Made by a program: the position numbers and the translations under genes
Part shown: positions 1-10,154 of the stretch, one piece after another
Numbering within the stretch: the first letter of the stretch is position 1
How the letters are laid out: each line of letters begins with the position of its first letter
Origin: Chamaecrista fasciculata
Lineage: Eukaryota > Streptophyta > Magnoliopsida > Fabales > Fabaceae
NCBI GenBank assembly: GCA_003254925.1
Contig: QANZ01027638.1
Location: forward strand, 126,304 to 190,303
DNA length: 64,000 nt
Reading direction: 5' to 3'
The notes under the pieces: model-generated
The model's input: the letters and a program-made list of their open reading frames with translations, nothing else
Databases searched by the model: none
Told to the model about the DNA's origin: nothing

Positions 1-11
1 ATTGCTCAAAT

Positions 12-96
12 TAGATTTTTTAGGATTTATGTTTTTGGGTTTAGGATTTTAGGGTTTAGGGTTTATAGTTTGGGTTTTAGGGTTTAGGTTTTAGTG
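12..96 (+). repeat. degenerate telomere-like (TTTAGGG) tract
   Basis: The tract has several intact or near-intact TTTAGGG units mixed with one-base variants such as GTTTAGGATTTTAGGG. TTTAGGG is the plant telomere unit. The array is too short and too degraded to be a working telomere, so it is read as an interstitial relic or a fragment of a subtelomeric repeat cut off by the window edge. Confidence 0.5.
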
Positions 97-1138
97 TTTT
101 TAATACTTTTAAGGACTAAATTGAAATGTTTGGAAGAGTTTAGGGACACTTTACAATTTTATTTTGAGGATTTGGGACTAAAATGAATGAAGATGATGAA
201 AAATGTAAATCCAGGGACTGATTTGCTAGTTTACTCAATTTTTATGTTAAAAAATGTAAATCCAGCCATCATGCCACAGTGGAAAAAAAAATAGGAATGT
301 CCAGTCATCATGCCACATATTCAAGTAAGACCAAAAAAATGACACATAAGTAAAAAAAATTGCCACATTGGCATTGAGTCAAAATTGGGGACATAATTGA
401 AACGTTAGTTTCACAGAGAAAATTTATGATTTTGTTCCTGAATTTATATTGACTAAACTAATTAGTCACTGAAAAAATCGAAATACAAGATTTTATTCTT
501 AAATTTTTTTCAATTATCAACTATTTAGTCCCTAGTGATGAGTGCATTTGAACTAATTTTATACTTTTTGCTCCTTGAATTTATACTAAATTAATACTAT
601 TTGGTCCACAAAATTTGTATTAAATTTTTTTTATGGTCTCTGAATTTGACCCAGGGACCAAATCTTTGAAAACTGAAATAATTTAAGGACTAAGTAGTAT
701 AATTTAATTCTTCATAGATTACTTAGTTGACTCGGTATAAATTCTTCATAGATTACTTAGTTGACTCGGTATGAAAGAAGGGACTAAATAGTACGTGGTC
801 ATCAATACGACAAGTATGCAAGATTTTCTTTTTCTTTACGCAGAGATTGCCAAAATCGATTCAAAACTACTGAGGAAAATAGGCTTCAAGAGATAATTTG
901 ACTGACTTTAATTTTCATACTTGCATAGTCAAACGTTGGATACAAAAAACGAAGACTTATACTGAGAGCTGACTTGACAAAATGAAAATTAAATATATAT
1001 CATCCATATAAGATAAATCTTTATTTGATATAATATAATAGAGCATATATAGTGCAAGTTATAACTTAAGTAAAAAAACCACTAGCATTGCAAGGCCCGC
1101 CTAACACACCGAAGAAGAACTGGCCATTTAATATATAT
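97..1138. other. AT-rich intergenic sequence with repeat debris
   Basis: No gene is supported here. Phrases such as 'gggactaaattg' and 'tagtccc' recur on both strands. They match the fold-back MITE families seen elsewhere in the window, so much of this is probably decayed mobile-element sequence. The last part, next to 1139, would include the 3' untranslated region of the minus-strand polyketide synthase gene. Confidence 0.5.
706..772. repeat. two-copy tandem duplication, 34-bp period
   Basis: A 33-base segment beginning aattcttcatag and ending gactcggtat occurs at 706-738 and again, without change, at 740-772, with one base between. Perfect identity means the duplication is recent. It lies outside any coding region. 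Confidence 0.85.
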
Positions 1139-2436
1139 TTAGTAGTCTTTGAGTGAGACAGAATGCAGAATAACTGTCTCCACAGTGAGTCCAGGCCCAA
1201 AGGTTAAGAGTGCACCCCAATCACATCCTTCTCCTGTTGTACTCTTTCCTTCATTTGATGACTTCTTCCTCATCTCATCCAACACAAAGAACACACATGG
1301 ACTCCACATGTTCCCATAATCTCTCAATATGTTCCTGCTTGCTACTAACTTCTCTTCTTTTAGCTTCAGCTCCTCTTCAAGCCCATTCAACACTGCTTTC
1401 CCACCTGGATGCACCACATAGAACAATGAGTTCCAATCTCCATCAGTCATCTCCATCCCAAGTGAGCTGAATGCATCCACCATACACTTCTTCACACTGC
1501 TTGATACACAAAATGGAATCTCTTTCCCCAAATAGTAAATCTGTCCCTTCTCTGTTGCATGTCCATGAATTGCAGTCTCAGATCCACCCACTGTTGTCTG
1601 TTGAGCCAACACTACCTCAAACAGAGGACGTTCTACTGATGGAATTGGATCACAACCTATGACCATGGCAGCAGCACCATCTCCAAATAGGCAATGTCCC
1701 ACAACTATGTCCATGTGATCTGGATTTGGTGCCTGAAATGACGTGGCCATTGTCTCTGCACACACTGCCAGCACACGCGAGCCAGGGATGCTCTCAGCCA
1801 ATGCCTTGGCGACACGAAGGACAGAGCCTCCAGCATGGCAGCCATGGTCATAGATGTTGAGTCTGTTGACATGGGAAGGAAGCCCAATCATCTTAGCAAG
1901 ATGAAAATCAGGACCAGGAATGCTATTAATGCATGAAGAAGTGCAAAATATGAGATGAGTCAGTTTTGAAAGAGGTTGTCCCCATTCTTTGAGTGCTTTC
2001 AAGGCAGCTTCTTTGCCAAGCTTGGGAACAGCCTCTGTCACAATCTCTCTACGTGTGTCCAATGAATTAGCTCCCAAGGTGCATAAGTTTGGGTGCTTTT
2101 TCAAAATCTCGTCATCAATCAAATAGTGGCGTTTCTTGATCATGGAATTATCACCTATACATATATTATAGCCACATTTAGTTGAATGCTGAGAAATATA
2201 ATGACATAACAAAAGCCATATGAAAAGTCTGGGAGGAAAAGTAAGAAAGAAAGACAGAGTGATATTATGTATAAATACATACACATGCGCTTGAACTTCT
2301 GCTTCAAGGGAACCAAGTGTTCGCTGTTGGTGCTACGGAAGTAGAAGTCAGGGTAGTCATCCTGCATTATGAAATTGGCGGGATTTGCTCTGCCAATGGC
2401 AAGAACTGTAGCGAATCCCTTTCTTCCTTCTGCCAT
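1139..2436 (-). CDS. type III polyketide synthase (chalcone synthase-like)
   Basis: Two exons, 2436-2283 and 2154-1139, encode 389 residues, the normal CHS-family length. The intron splits the Cys52 codon, the conserved CHS intron position. Family function: homodimeric cytosolic condensing enzymes that extend a CoA starter with malonyl-CoA. The catalytic triad is intact: Cys157 (HGCHAGG), His300 (VVHPGG) and Asn333 (YGNM). The C-terminal signature [13 protein letters not shown] and the FGDGAAA motif are present. By alignment to alfalfa CHS numbering, several pocket residues differ: the Phe after the catalytic Cys is His158, Thr197 is Ser190, gatekeeper Phe265 is Tyr258 and Ser338 is Trp335. 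There is one extra residue in the [11 protein letters not shown] loop where CHS has CTTSGVDMPG. It is therefore unlikely to be an ordinary chalcone synthase. Product and starter cannot be named. A TATA box lies about 120 bases upstream of the ATG. Confidence 0.93.
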
Positions 2437-2556
2437 TTGTAATATGAGAAATGGGGTCTCCTAAATATTAAACAGAACAGAGAGCACTTGGCTTTTAGGG
2501 AAATGAAAACAATTATGCTACTACTTGCTTATATCGAACAATGATGGAGCCCTTTC

Positions 2557-2564
2557 TATTTATA
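2557..2564 (-). promoter_or_regulatory. TATA box of the polyketide synthase gene
   Basis: TATAAATA on the minus strand, about 120 bases before the ATG at 2436, fits a leader of roughly 90 bases. A CACGTG G-box core sits further upstream at 2729-2734. G-boxes are common in promoters of phenylpropanoid-type genes, but this single site is only suggestive. Confidence 0.6.
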
Positions 2565-2789
2565 GAGGAACTTGGGCATAACTTTTTGGAGATGTTTAAT
2601 TAAATAACATTGCCATCCGTGGTAATTGGTAATTGGTCCAATGATCATAATAGCTAGTTCTGTACACATGAATAGAGAAGATTTCCCAGGCCAAAAAAAA
2701 TATAATAATAATAGACAAGATTTCCATTCACGTGAATATCATTGAACAATAAGTTAAGATCAGTCATTTTACATCTAACTTATATTAAT

Positions 2790-3289
2790 GAGTAAATTAT
2801 ACTTTTGCATCATGAGGTATAGACTTGTTCCACTTTGATACCTTGTTCTTTTAAAAGTGACATTTTAATATCCTGTTTTATTCGTCATTAGCACTTTAGT
2901 ACCAAAAACTTTTTTTGGTTACTTTTTTTTACGAAAAAAAACACGTGCAAGTCATGTGCAAGGTTAAAAACATGAAATCCACCATCATAAATTGAAATTT
3001 CAAGATTTAGCCTTAAAAATACACGATTCAGTATGTACTTGAAGGTAGAGGATTTTGTTTTTTTAGGCTGAATCGTGAAATATGAGTTTAGGAAGATGAA
3101 TTTTGTGTTTTTGTTCATGCACATGACTTGCACGTATTTTTTTTTGTAAAGAAGTTAACCGAAAAAGAGTTTTGATAACAAATTGTTAATGACAAATAGA
3201 ACAAGATATTAAAATGTCATTTTGAATGAACAGAGTACCAAAATAAAATCAATCAATACCTCAGGATATGAAAGTGTAATAATTTATCC
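2790..3289. mobile_element. fold-back MITE, family A (Mutator-like)
   Basis: The two ends are inverted copies of each other: the left starts gagtaaattatactt with 'catgaggtat' soon after, and the right ends with its complement (atacctcagg ... aatttatcc). The inverted arms continue inward through 'cacgtgcaagtcatgtgca' (about 2941-2960) and its complement at 3115-3135. The flanks tatattaat and tgtataaat match at 7 of 9 positions, in keeping with a decayed 9-bp target duplication. No coding capacity. Confidence 0.75.
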
Positions 3290-4239
3290 TGTATAAATCA
3301 ATGGTGTGGTGGGTTGAAATTAATACTTTATTTAAGTAGTTTGCTTACAATTAATATAATACATTTAACATCTTGAAAAGTATATATCCTAATAATTGAA
3401 TAAACTATTTATACAAAATAATGAACTCAAGTTTTTTTATTCGATTTTTTTTTCTAACACAGTGTTCTTTTATTAAGTGCTCAATGAATGAGGTTGATGA
3501 GGTAAAATTTGGGAAATCATATATTTAGTAATAAGATACATTGAAGTAAATTTCACTGATTTAGAATTTACAAAGTAAATTGAAACTAATTTTTATACTG
3601 ACGTAATTAAACAAAAATATAAATTGAAAGAAGAAACTCTTAATGAAAAAAGATAACATAAGTTAACTTAAGTATCGCATGATTTTTCTGGCCAAAAACC
3701 AAAAGGATCGCATGATTTATGAAAAGACTTGTGCTCTTTAAATCTTGAAGCATGTGTTTATTTTTTAACCGAAAAAGTTAACAGGGTTACAAACAGAGAA
3801 AGAAATTTAACATCCTTGAGAATTCAAGGATATGGTGATGTAAGCTAGATAATAAAACTTAGGAAGAAATTCATTAATTAAAACCCAAAGACTATTCCGG
3901 TTGATCTATATCAAATAAGAAAGCATTTATTTAAATGCCAATGATTAATATCCAAATATTACAAAAGTATGCTGTCGAAGATTGAATAGAAAAAGTTAGG
4001 ATCAACTTTACAAATTGTAGGTCAAGCAATTGTTCTATGATAGTTGGGTGTCTATTATACTGTATTTTAAAATAATAAAGTTGCGCTTTTAATTTACTAA
4101 CAGTTGTTACATATAATTTATTACTAACAAGTATTTGATGTAATTTACTAACAAATATTTGGCCAAAAAATCATAATAATTTGCTAGTGTGACATAATCT
4201 TCCCATGTAGTAGAGGCTTGGGTGTAAGATCATATTATA
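3290..4239. other. AT-rich intergenic, nothing recognised
   Basis: No ORF of interest, RNA gene or structured repeat was seen between the two family A fold-back elements. The sequence is AT-rich with ordinary poly-A and poly-T runs. Confidence 0.5.
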
Positions 4240-4248
4240 ATTAAACTA

Positions 4249-4759
4249 GAGTAAATTACACTTTGGTACCATATTCTATAGATCAGTTTCATTTTGATAC
4301 TCTATTCTTTAAAAAAATGATATTTTGATACCCTATTTTTTGCACTGTTAACACTTTGGTATCAAAATTTATTTTTCTGTTAAGTTTTGATGGCAAAGTC
4401 ACACGTGACCATCATGTGCACAGTAAAAACACCAAAATGTTCATTTTCCTCTCATTTTTCACGATTTAGACGCTACAACACTAAAAAATTGTGAAAAATA
4501 CTGAGATTCGAAGTGAGAGAATTGTATAGTGTTTTACCGTTTGTATTATGAAAAATGAGAGAAAAATAGACATTTCAGTGTTTTTACTATGCACGTGATG
4601 GTCACATGCAACTTCGTCGTCAAAACTTAATAGAAAAATTAATTTGGATACCAAAGTGTTAACGATGCAAAAAACATAGTACCAAAGTGTCAATTTTGAA
4701 GGAACATAGTACAAAAGTAAAACGACCCATAGAATAGGGTAACAAAGTGTAGTTTATCC
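4249..4759. mobile_element. fold-back MITE, family A, with 9-bp target duplication
   Basis: Left end gagtaaattacactttgg and right end (complement ggataaactacactttg) are inverted copies. The arms extend nearly to the centre, including 'cacgtgaccatcatgtgca' and its complement near 4590-4610. The element is bounded by a perfect 9-bp direct repeat, attaaacta, at 4240-4248 and 4760-4768. A 9-bp duplication is typical of Mutator-superfamily insertions. It is the same family as 2790-3289 and the truncated copy at 22893-23284. Confidence 0.88.
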
Positions 4760-4768
4760 ATTAAACTA

Positions 4769-5304
4769 TGATATCTGTGCATTTGCTCTCATGTTGAAAA
4801 AAATTTCTTTTTTGCCTTTGCTAGTAGCTATATACAACTTTTGACCTAAAATAAATGTTTGACCCAATGTATTTGAATTAGCAAGAATGATCTTTCACTC
4901 AAATTTCTTCCTATTGTTAGAAAATGTTTTGACGAATTGACAAGAAATTATGCAAGTTGGAGTTTGAAGCATTTAATTGTAAAGGTGGTGGATGCATCCG
5001 GACATAAGAAATGTGAGATCTTTCTCATTAAAACGAGAAAAAGTTAGCATCAATCTTTGAAAAATAAAAAATAAGATATTGGTTAAAATGTTAGATTGAC
5101 CCCTTAACTTATTTTTTTGATGTTTTGATCCCTTCTTTTTAAAAAAGTTTTAAGATATTTTTGTATTAGTGTTTTGTTAGCAGTCTAATTAGTGGATGAT
5201 TTCCTATTAGAAACACTCCCTTTTATGACCATTTAATCCCTTTTTAGTTAAAAATTAACATTTTCTTTAACTAACTGCATTTATTGTAGTTTTTCCCTTT
5301 TGTT
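4769..5304. other. AT-rich intergenic, nothing recognised
   Basis: No coding or RNA feature was seen. Short 'gatcccttct' and 'gaccccttaac' phrases resemble decayed fold-back repeats of the kind found elsewhere in the window. Confidence 0.45.
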
Positions 5305-5494
5305 GTTATGCCCGGTTTTTTTATTTTTATAATAAAAAAATAAAAATAAAGAGCCAAATTACCTAACAAAAAAAAATAATTCCCAAGATGGGTGCCACGT
5401 GGCACCCATCTTTTTTTTTAATTTTTTTTTAAAAAAAGTGAAATCGCAGTGAAGACTGCGATTTCATGTACCCGTTTTTTTTTTATTTTTTTTT

Positions 5495-6082
5495 NNNNNN
5501 NNNNNNNNNNNNNNNNNNNNNNNNNNNNNNNNNNNNNNNNNNNNNNNNNNNNNNNNNNNNNNNNNNNNNNNNNNNNNNNNNNNNNNNNNNNNNNNNNNNN
5601 NNNNNNNNNNNNNNNNNNNNNNNNNNNNNNNNNNNNNNNNNNNNNNNNNNNNNNNNNNNNNNNNNNNNNNNNNNNNNNNNNNNNNNNNNNNNNNNNNNNN
5701 NNNNNNNNNNNNNNNNNNNNNNNNNNNNNNNNNNNNNNNNNNNNNNNNNNNNNNNNNNNNNNNNNNNNNNNNNNNNNNNNNNNNNNNNNNNNNNNNNNNN
5801 NNNNNNNNNNNNNNNNNNNNNNNNNNNNNNNNNNNNNNNNNNNNNNNNNNNNNNNNNNNNNNNNNNNNNNNNNNNNNNNNNNNNNNNNNNNNNNNNNNNN
5901 NNNNNNNNNNNNNNNNNNNNNNNNNNNNNNNNNNNNNNNNNNNNNNNNNNNNNNNNNNNNNNNNNNNNNNNNNNNNNNNNNNNNNNNNNNNNNNNNNNNN
6001 NNNNNNNNNNNNNNNNNNNNNNNNNNNNNNNNNNNNNNNNNNNNNNNNNNNNNNNNNNNNNNNNNNNNNNNNNNNNNNNNNN
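5495..6082. other. assembly gap (588 N)
   Basis: A run of N inside the Mutator-like element. It begins just inside the left terminal repeat, where hairpins and homopolymer runs would disturb assembly. True length is unknown. Confidence 0.99.
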
Positions 6083-6510
6083 AGGATTAAAAAAGTGTGT
6101 TTTCAGACTCCGAAAGTTATACCATTGTGTAGAGCACGAAAAAATAAAAATTTTGATATAAAATTTGTACAAAACGGAGTTCGGATGAAATGAATTTAAT
6201 CTTGTGTAATATGTAGAAAATTAGAGAGCTTGAGGAGGGACTAAATTGAACACAATTTTTATTATACAAAGACTATAAATACAATTTGCTCTTTTATCAC
6301 TAAACTTACTTTTTATCAATATTTTTTTTAACCATTTGGAGAGAAATTTTAATTTTTTTTTTTAAAAATTGGTGGTACCATTTAATTGGCTAAACTTAGA
6401 TCTATGCTATTTAGGGAGTAAATATAATATTTTGGGTCTAACTTTATTTTTCTATAGTATTGTAATAAAAAAATTTATTTTTTAAAAAAATAAAGAAAAA
6501 ACGAGTACAT

Positions 6511-6583
6511 GAAATCGCAGTCAGGACTGCGATTTCAACTGACACACATGTGTCAGTGAAATCGCAGTCTTCACTGCGATTTC
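6511..6583. repeat. cluster of three hairpins in the right terminal repeat
   Basis: Three consecutive inverted repeats are seen. 6511-6536 and 6558-6583 have arms GAAATCGCAG and CTGCGATTTC, with six-base centres TCAGGA and TCTTCA. Between them, 6538-6557 has arms ACTGACAC and GTGTCAGT around ACAT. The single hairpin in the left terminal repeat (centre TGAAGA) is the complement of the last one. Such structures could be cruciform-forming ends or transposase sites; this is inference. Confidence 0.9.
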
Positions 6584-6717
6584 ACTTTTTTAAAAAAGAA
6601 AAATTAAAAAAACGATGGGTGCCACGTGGCACCCATCTTGAAAATTATTTTTTTTGTTACGTGATGTGGCTCTTTATTTTTTTTTTTATTATAAAAATAA
6701 AAAAAACCGTTATGCCC

Positions 6718-7752
6718 ATATCGAGTGCGGTTATTAGTTTCCAACGTGGTAAAACAGAGTTCCATTCAGTAGTTAGAAGGTATGACCGATAGCAAATAAC
6801 AAATTTTCAGTTGTCTATTCAATTATGGAAGATCACGCAAGAGAGATTTGGAGAGTCGGAATTGAATGGCATATATATAACAAATTAGAGAGAGCGAGAG
6901 AGAGAATAGAGAATAGAGATTGGATATTTTGGATTTTGGAGAACTCAGAGAACAAGTAAAGCAAGGAGGACGACTCTCATCTCTTCAATAGAGATTTGAA
7001 TTGCATGTTCTTATCTAGCTAATTTTCTTTGTAAATAATGTTTTGAGACTAGAACTTTTAGTCTAGCTTGGGTGTGTTAAAACTTGGAATTACAGTTACT
7101 GACATTATGAGGCTCCGTATTCAGCATTAATGAAAAGCTTCTTCTTGAAATGTTTACCCTGTCTGGTTGAATATTGTATTTCTCTTGAATGAAATATGTT
7201 AGTGATAGTGAGCTCCTGACTAACTTTCTTTCTTGATGAATTATGCTATCAAGATTCAAATTGGTAAATGTTTGAGTTCTTAAATTGTAGCACAAACTCT
7301 AATAAAAATATTTTATTTCTCTTGCGGGAGACCAACCATGCATGCGTGTTCTCTTTTTCTCATTGGTGTTTTCATCGTTGCCGCCTAGTGTGTCAATCGG
7401 TGTCGTCTTCCTCTGGTTCCATCAGTGTTGTCGTTTGTGTCGCCATTTCCCTCTTCGTCTCTATCTCGATTGTCTACTATAGAGTTTTGCAGCTTCAACC
7501 CTTGAGATTTTCTTTCCGGTGAGTGATTTTTTTTTTTTTTTTTAACAATGTAGAATCTGTTGTTGTTTGGAACCTAGGAAGCATGGACACTGACACGGAC
7601 ACNATATGCGGTTATTTTAAGTTGTATATTCAAAATTTTTTTGGGTCAATATACTCCCAGAATATGAAATTAGTTTCAATTATACTCTAAAATTTTTTTA
7701 GTCAATTATACCTTTAATGTTTCACATTGAGTCAATTGTAACCTCAAATACT
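6718..7752. other. unassigned sequence with an exon-like, intron-donor-like segment
   Basis: 6820-7000 is GA-rich, like a 5' leader. 7268-7522 is open in one frame and ends at a good donor (ccg/gtgagt), but the translation resembles no family and has no downstream partner exon. It may be a leader fragment of a lost gene or a transposon. A single N is at 7603 just after 'gacac'. Confidence 0.35.
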
Positions 7753-8039
7753 ATGAAGCATGGACACTGACACGAACACGGGACACGACACGGACACAGA
7801 CACACTGACACCCTAGATTCTTAAAATTATATGACACGACACGGTATATATTTATATATAAAAATAATTAAAAATAAAAATATTTATGAAAATTTAAAAA
7901 TTACAATATCTATTCATAATTTATGTCATATATGATATTATTTTCTATTGTTTGTCATGATAAAGTCATAAAAAAATGATTTTATATTTTGAAATTTATG
8001 AATATGTGTCGTGTGGGTGTCGTACGAGTGTCGGACACN
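7753..8039. repeat. small element with inverted GACACG-rich ends
   Basis: The left end (about 7755-7815) is a run of ACACGACACGGACAC-type units; the right end (8004-8038) is the opposite-strand form, gtgtcgtgtgggtgtcg. The middle is AT-rich and noncoding. A partial copy of the left end, including 'gcatggacactgacac', lies at 7580-7602. The layout fits a small nonautonomous DNA element; no target duplication was identified. Confidence 0.5.
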
Positions 8040-8099
8040 TTTAATTTATAGATGATAAATTATGTTGTTATCATATTATTAGCATGTTTACTGTGATAA

Positions 8100-9650
8100 C
8101 AGTCATTGATTAATTATGTGATAATTAGTCTAAATTGTCCCTGGTCGATCATTCGCGTGGGAACGAGAATGAATTAAGACCAGCATGACTTCGGTGTATG
8201 GAGATACACGCATAAGATCCTTTGCGAGAGTCATGGTGCAATTATGTAATGGGTTACAAATTGCTGGACCGACCCAGAGAGTCCTGCATGGGTTTAATCA
8301 TAAGCGAGTCTCTCATGTACACCTGTCACGATGCCTTTAGACCTGAGGTCTTGATTATTCCGGCGTTGTAAATGTCGAACTTTGGCCTAGTCCAACGTTG
8401 CCCGTAACAGGGTAGCCATACAGGCTACGTACGGGTTTGGTTGTTTACCGTGCTGAGGAATGTGGTTGACCAAGAAGGAATTTTGTCCCTCATAGAGATG
8501 AGAGATATTTAACTGGGCCCCTCGATGAGTCTGTTCAAGGAATGTGTGGCCACACAGGGAGATGGGACTGACTCAAGGAATCAAGAAAGTTGTGATTTGG
8601 AATAAGGATGATGTTCCCATGCCTTATCCATGACCAAAATATCGTGTGACAATCGGGATTATGACAAGGTGGTACTAAGATTTAATCGGTTTTGTTAAAA
8701 CGATAACTCACATGTTTTGGGTAGTCGTGATGGCTTGCTAGAGTCCGCTCTCGACTTGTGAGTCATAGAGATGGCTTGCTGCCAACTTCACGTGAGGCCT
8801 GTTAGGTCACACACGAGCAGGATCAAGACACCGCAATGGGACACAAATTAGGGTTAATTCGTGAGTCATTTTAGTGACACGATTTAAGACAGAGTTGAAT
8901 GTCTTAGGACATGAAGTCTTGTCTTAAATAATATCTACATTTATGATATTTAAATTTGTTAGACAAGTTTAAATATATTAATTGTTAAATAGTTAATATG
9001 ATTAATCTATTTGCAATTGAATTCTTGTTTAAAATATTAGGGAGTAATAAATTGGATAAGCCTCCTAAAAGTTAGGGGGTTATTGATTTATTAAATTCCC
9101 TAATATTGGGATAACAAGGAAGGAGGTGGCGCCTCATACTTCTTGGTTTTTATAAATGAAAATGTTTTGTTAATTTAAATCAAGATTTGAATTTGAATTC
9201 AAGATTTGATTTTGATTTCAAGATTCAAGTTTGAATTAAAGATATTAGGGTAATATTTTAATTCAATTTGTTAGGGAAATTAATAATTGGTTATAACTTC
9301 CTAAGAGTTAGGGTTGTTATTTTAATTATTAAATTCCTACAAAATAATAAAGGGGATGGCACATGAGGGAGATTCAATGGGCAAGATTTGATCTTGCATT
9401 TTGGATTTCAAGACTGCATCTTGAATTTCAAATTAAGATATTAATGTAATATTTTAATTAGGAATTCAAATCCTCTGGACCAATGGGGATTGGGCATTCA
9501 AGATTTAGTTTTCAAGATTTGATCTTGAAATTTAAATTTAAATTGCCTATTAGTTTTGAATTAATATTAGTGTAATATCATAATTCAAGATTTAGGGAAT
9601 CCCTATTTTCTTTATTATAATTCCCTAATTTCATGAGTTAGAAAGATAAC
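8100..9650. repeat. unclassified long noncoding repeat-like block
   Basis: 8100-8930 has higher GC than its surroundings (for example 'gggcccctcgatgagtctg') with frequent stops in all frames and no long ORF. The phrase gatggcttgct occurs twice about 50 bases apart (near 8729 and 8772). 9040-9640 contains three diverged units with the theme 'agttaggg..gttattg..ttaaattcc' and 'ttcaagatttgatttt'. The composition shift and internal repetition suggest a nonautonomous transposon body, possibly a large noncoding LTR derivative. I cannot assign a family. Confidence 0.4.
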
Positions 9651-9849
9651 TCTATTTAANGAAAGTGAGATATAGTTTTAGAGTGAGATCAATTTAGTCC
9701 TTAAAAAGAGAAAAAGTTGACAAGTGAAGAAAAAAGATGTTATTAATTTAGAATAATTGTTGTTATATTTTTTTTGTTAGTTAAAAAAGGAGGAGAAGAA
9801 AGCTAAAGAAGAAGAATTTAAAAAAGGACTAAAAAGGTAAGTATCTCAT

Positions 9850-10012
9850 GTTAGTAATTTTTGTTGATATTTTGTTAGATGATGTTATTAATTTATTTTT
9901 GGAAGTTGTATGTTTATTTCATAAATTTTTATGTTAGTAATTTTTGTTAAATGGTGTTAGTAATTTTTGTTGATATTNATGATATTAGTAATTTTTGTTG
10001 ATATTTTGTGAG
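9850..10012. repeat. short imperfect tandem motif gttagtaatttttgttgatatt
   Basis: The motif starting ttagtaatttttgtt occurs about four times (near 9850, 9933, 9957 and 9983), with variable spacers. One copy is next to an N at 9977. It is noncoding. Confidence 0.55.
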
Positions 10013-10154
10013 ATAAATTTAGAAAATGATTTTAAATTTTGAGACAATTTAGTAAGAAAAAGTTGATTTAATTTAGTTGGTTTAAATATTAATTAATTTC
10101 GAAATTAATATTTTAAATATTAAATATTAAATAATTTTGAAAATAATATTTTAT

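Larger units (their letters stand above)
5314..6708. mobile_element. Mutator-like element with long hairpin-bearing terminal inverted repeats
   Basis: A perfect 9-bp target duplication, gttatgccc, flanks the element at 5305-5313 and 6709-6717. The ends are long inverted repeats (about 150 bp left, about 210 bp right) starting ggtttttttatttttataat. Each carries in order: an A/T-rich end, gagcca, a perfect palindrome centred on the G-box CACGTG (5386-5411 left, 6614-6637 right), and hairpins with constant arms GAAATCGCAG/CTGCGATTTC. The left repeat has one hairpin (5440-5465) before the N gap; the right has two (6511-6536 and 6558-6583). The inside is mostly the N gap plus about 400 readable AT-rich bases without an ORF, so whether it ever coded for a transposase is unknown. 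A related end lies at 10911-11142. Confidence 0.85.

Noticed and set aside
1139-2436. Calling the polyketide synthase a chalcone synthase (CHS)
   Set aside because: Several active-site positions differ from true CHS, so only the superfamily is supported.
5449-6172. Open frames of more than 200 codons on both strands across the N run
   Set aside because: They are open only because N codons carry no stops; the real flanks are transposon terminal repeats.
7268-7522. 84-codon frame ending at a good splice donor
   Set aside because: The translation is Ser/Val-rich low complexity with no partner exon or family resemblance; kept only as an exon-like remark.
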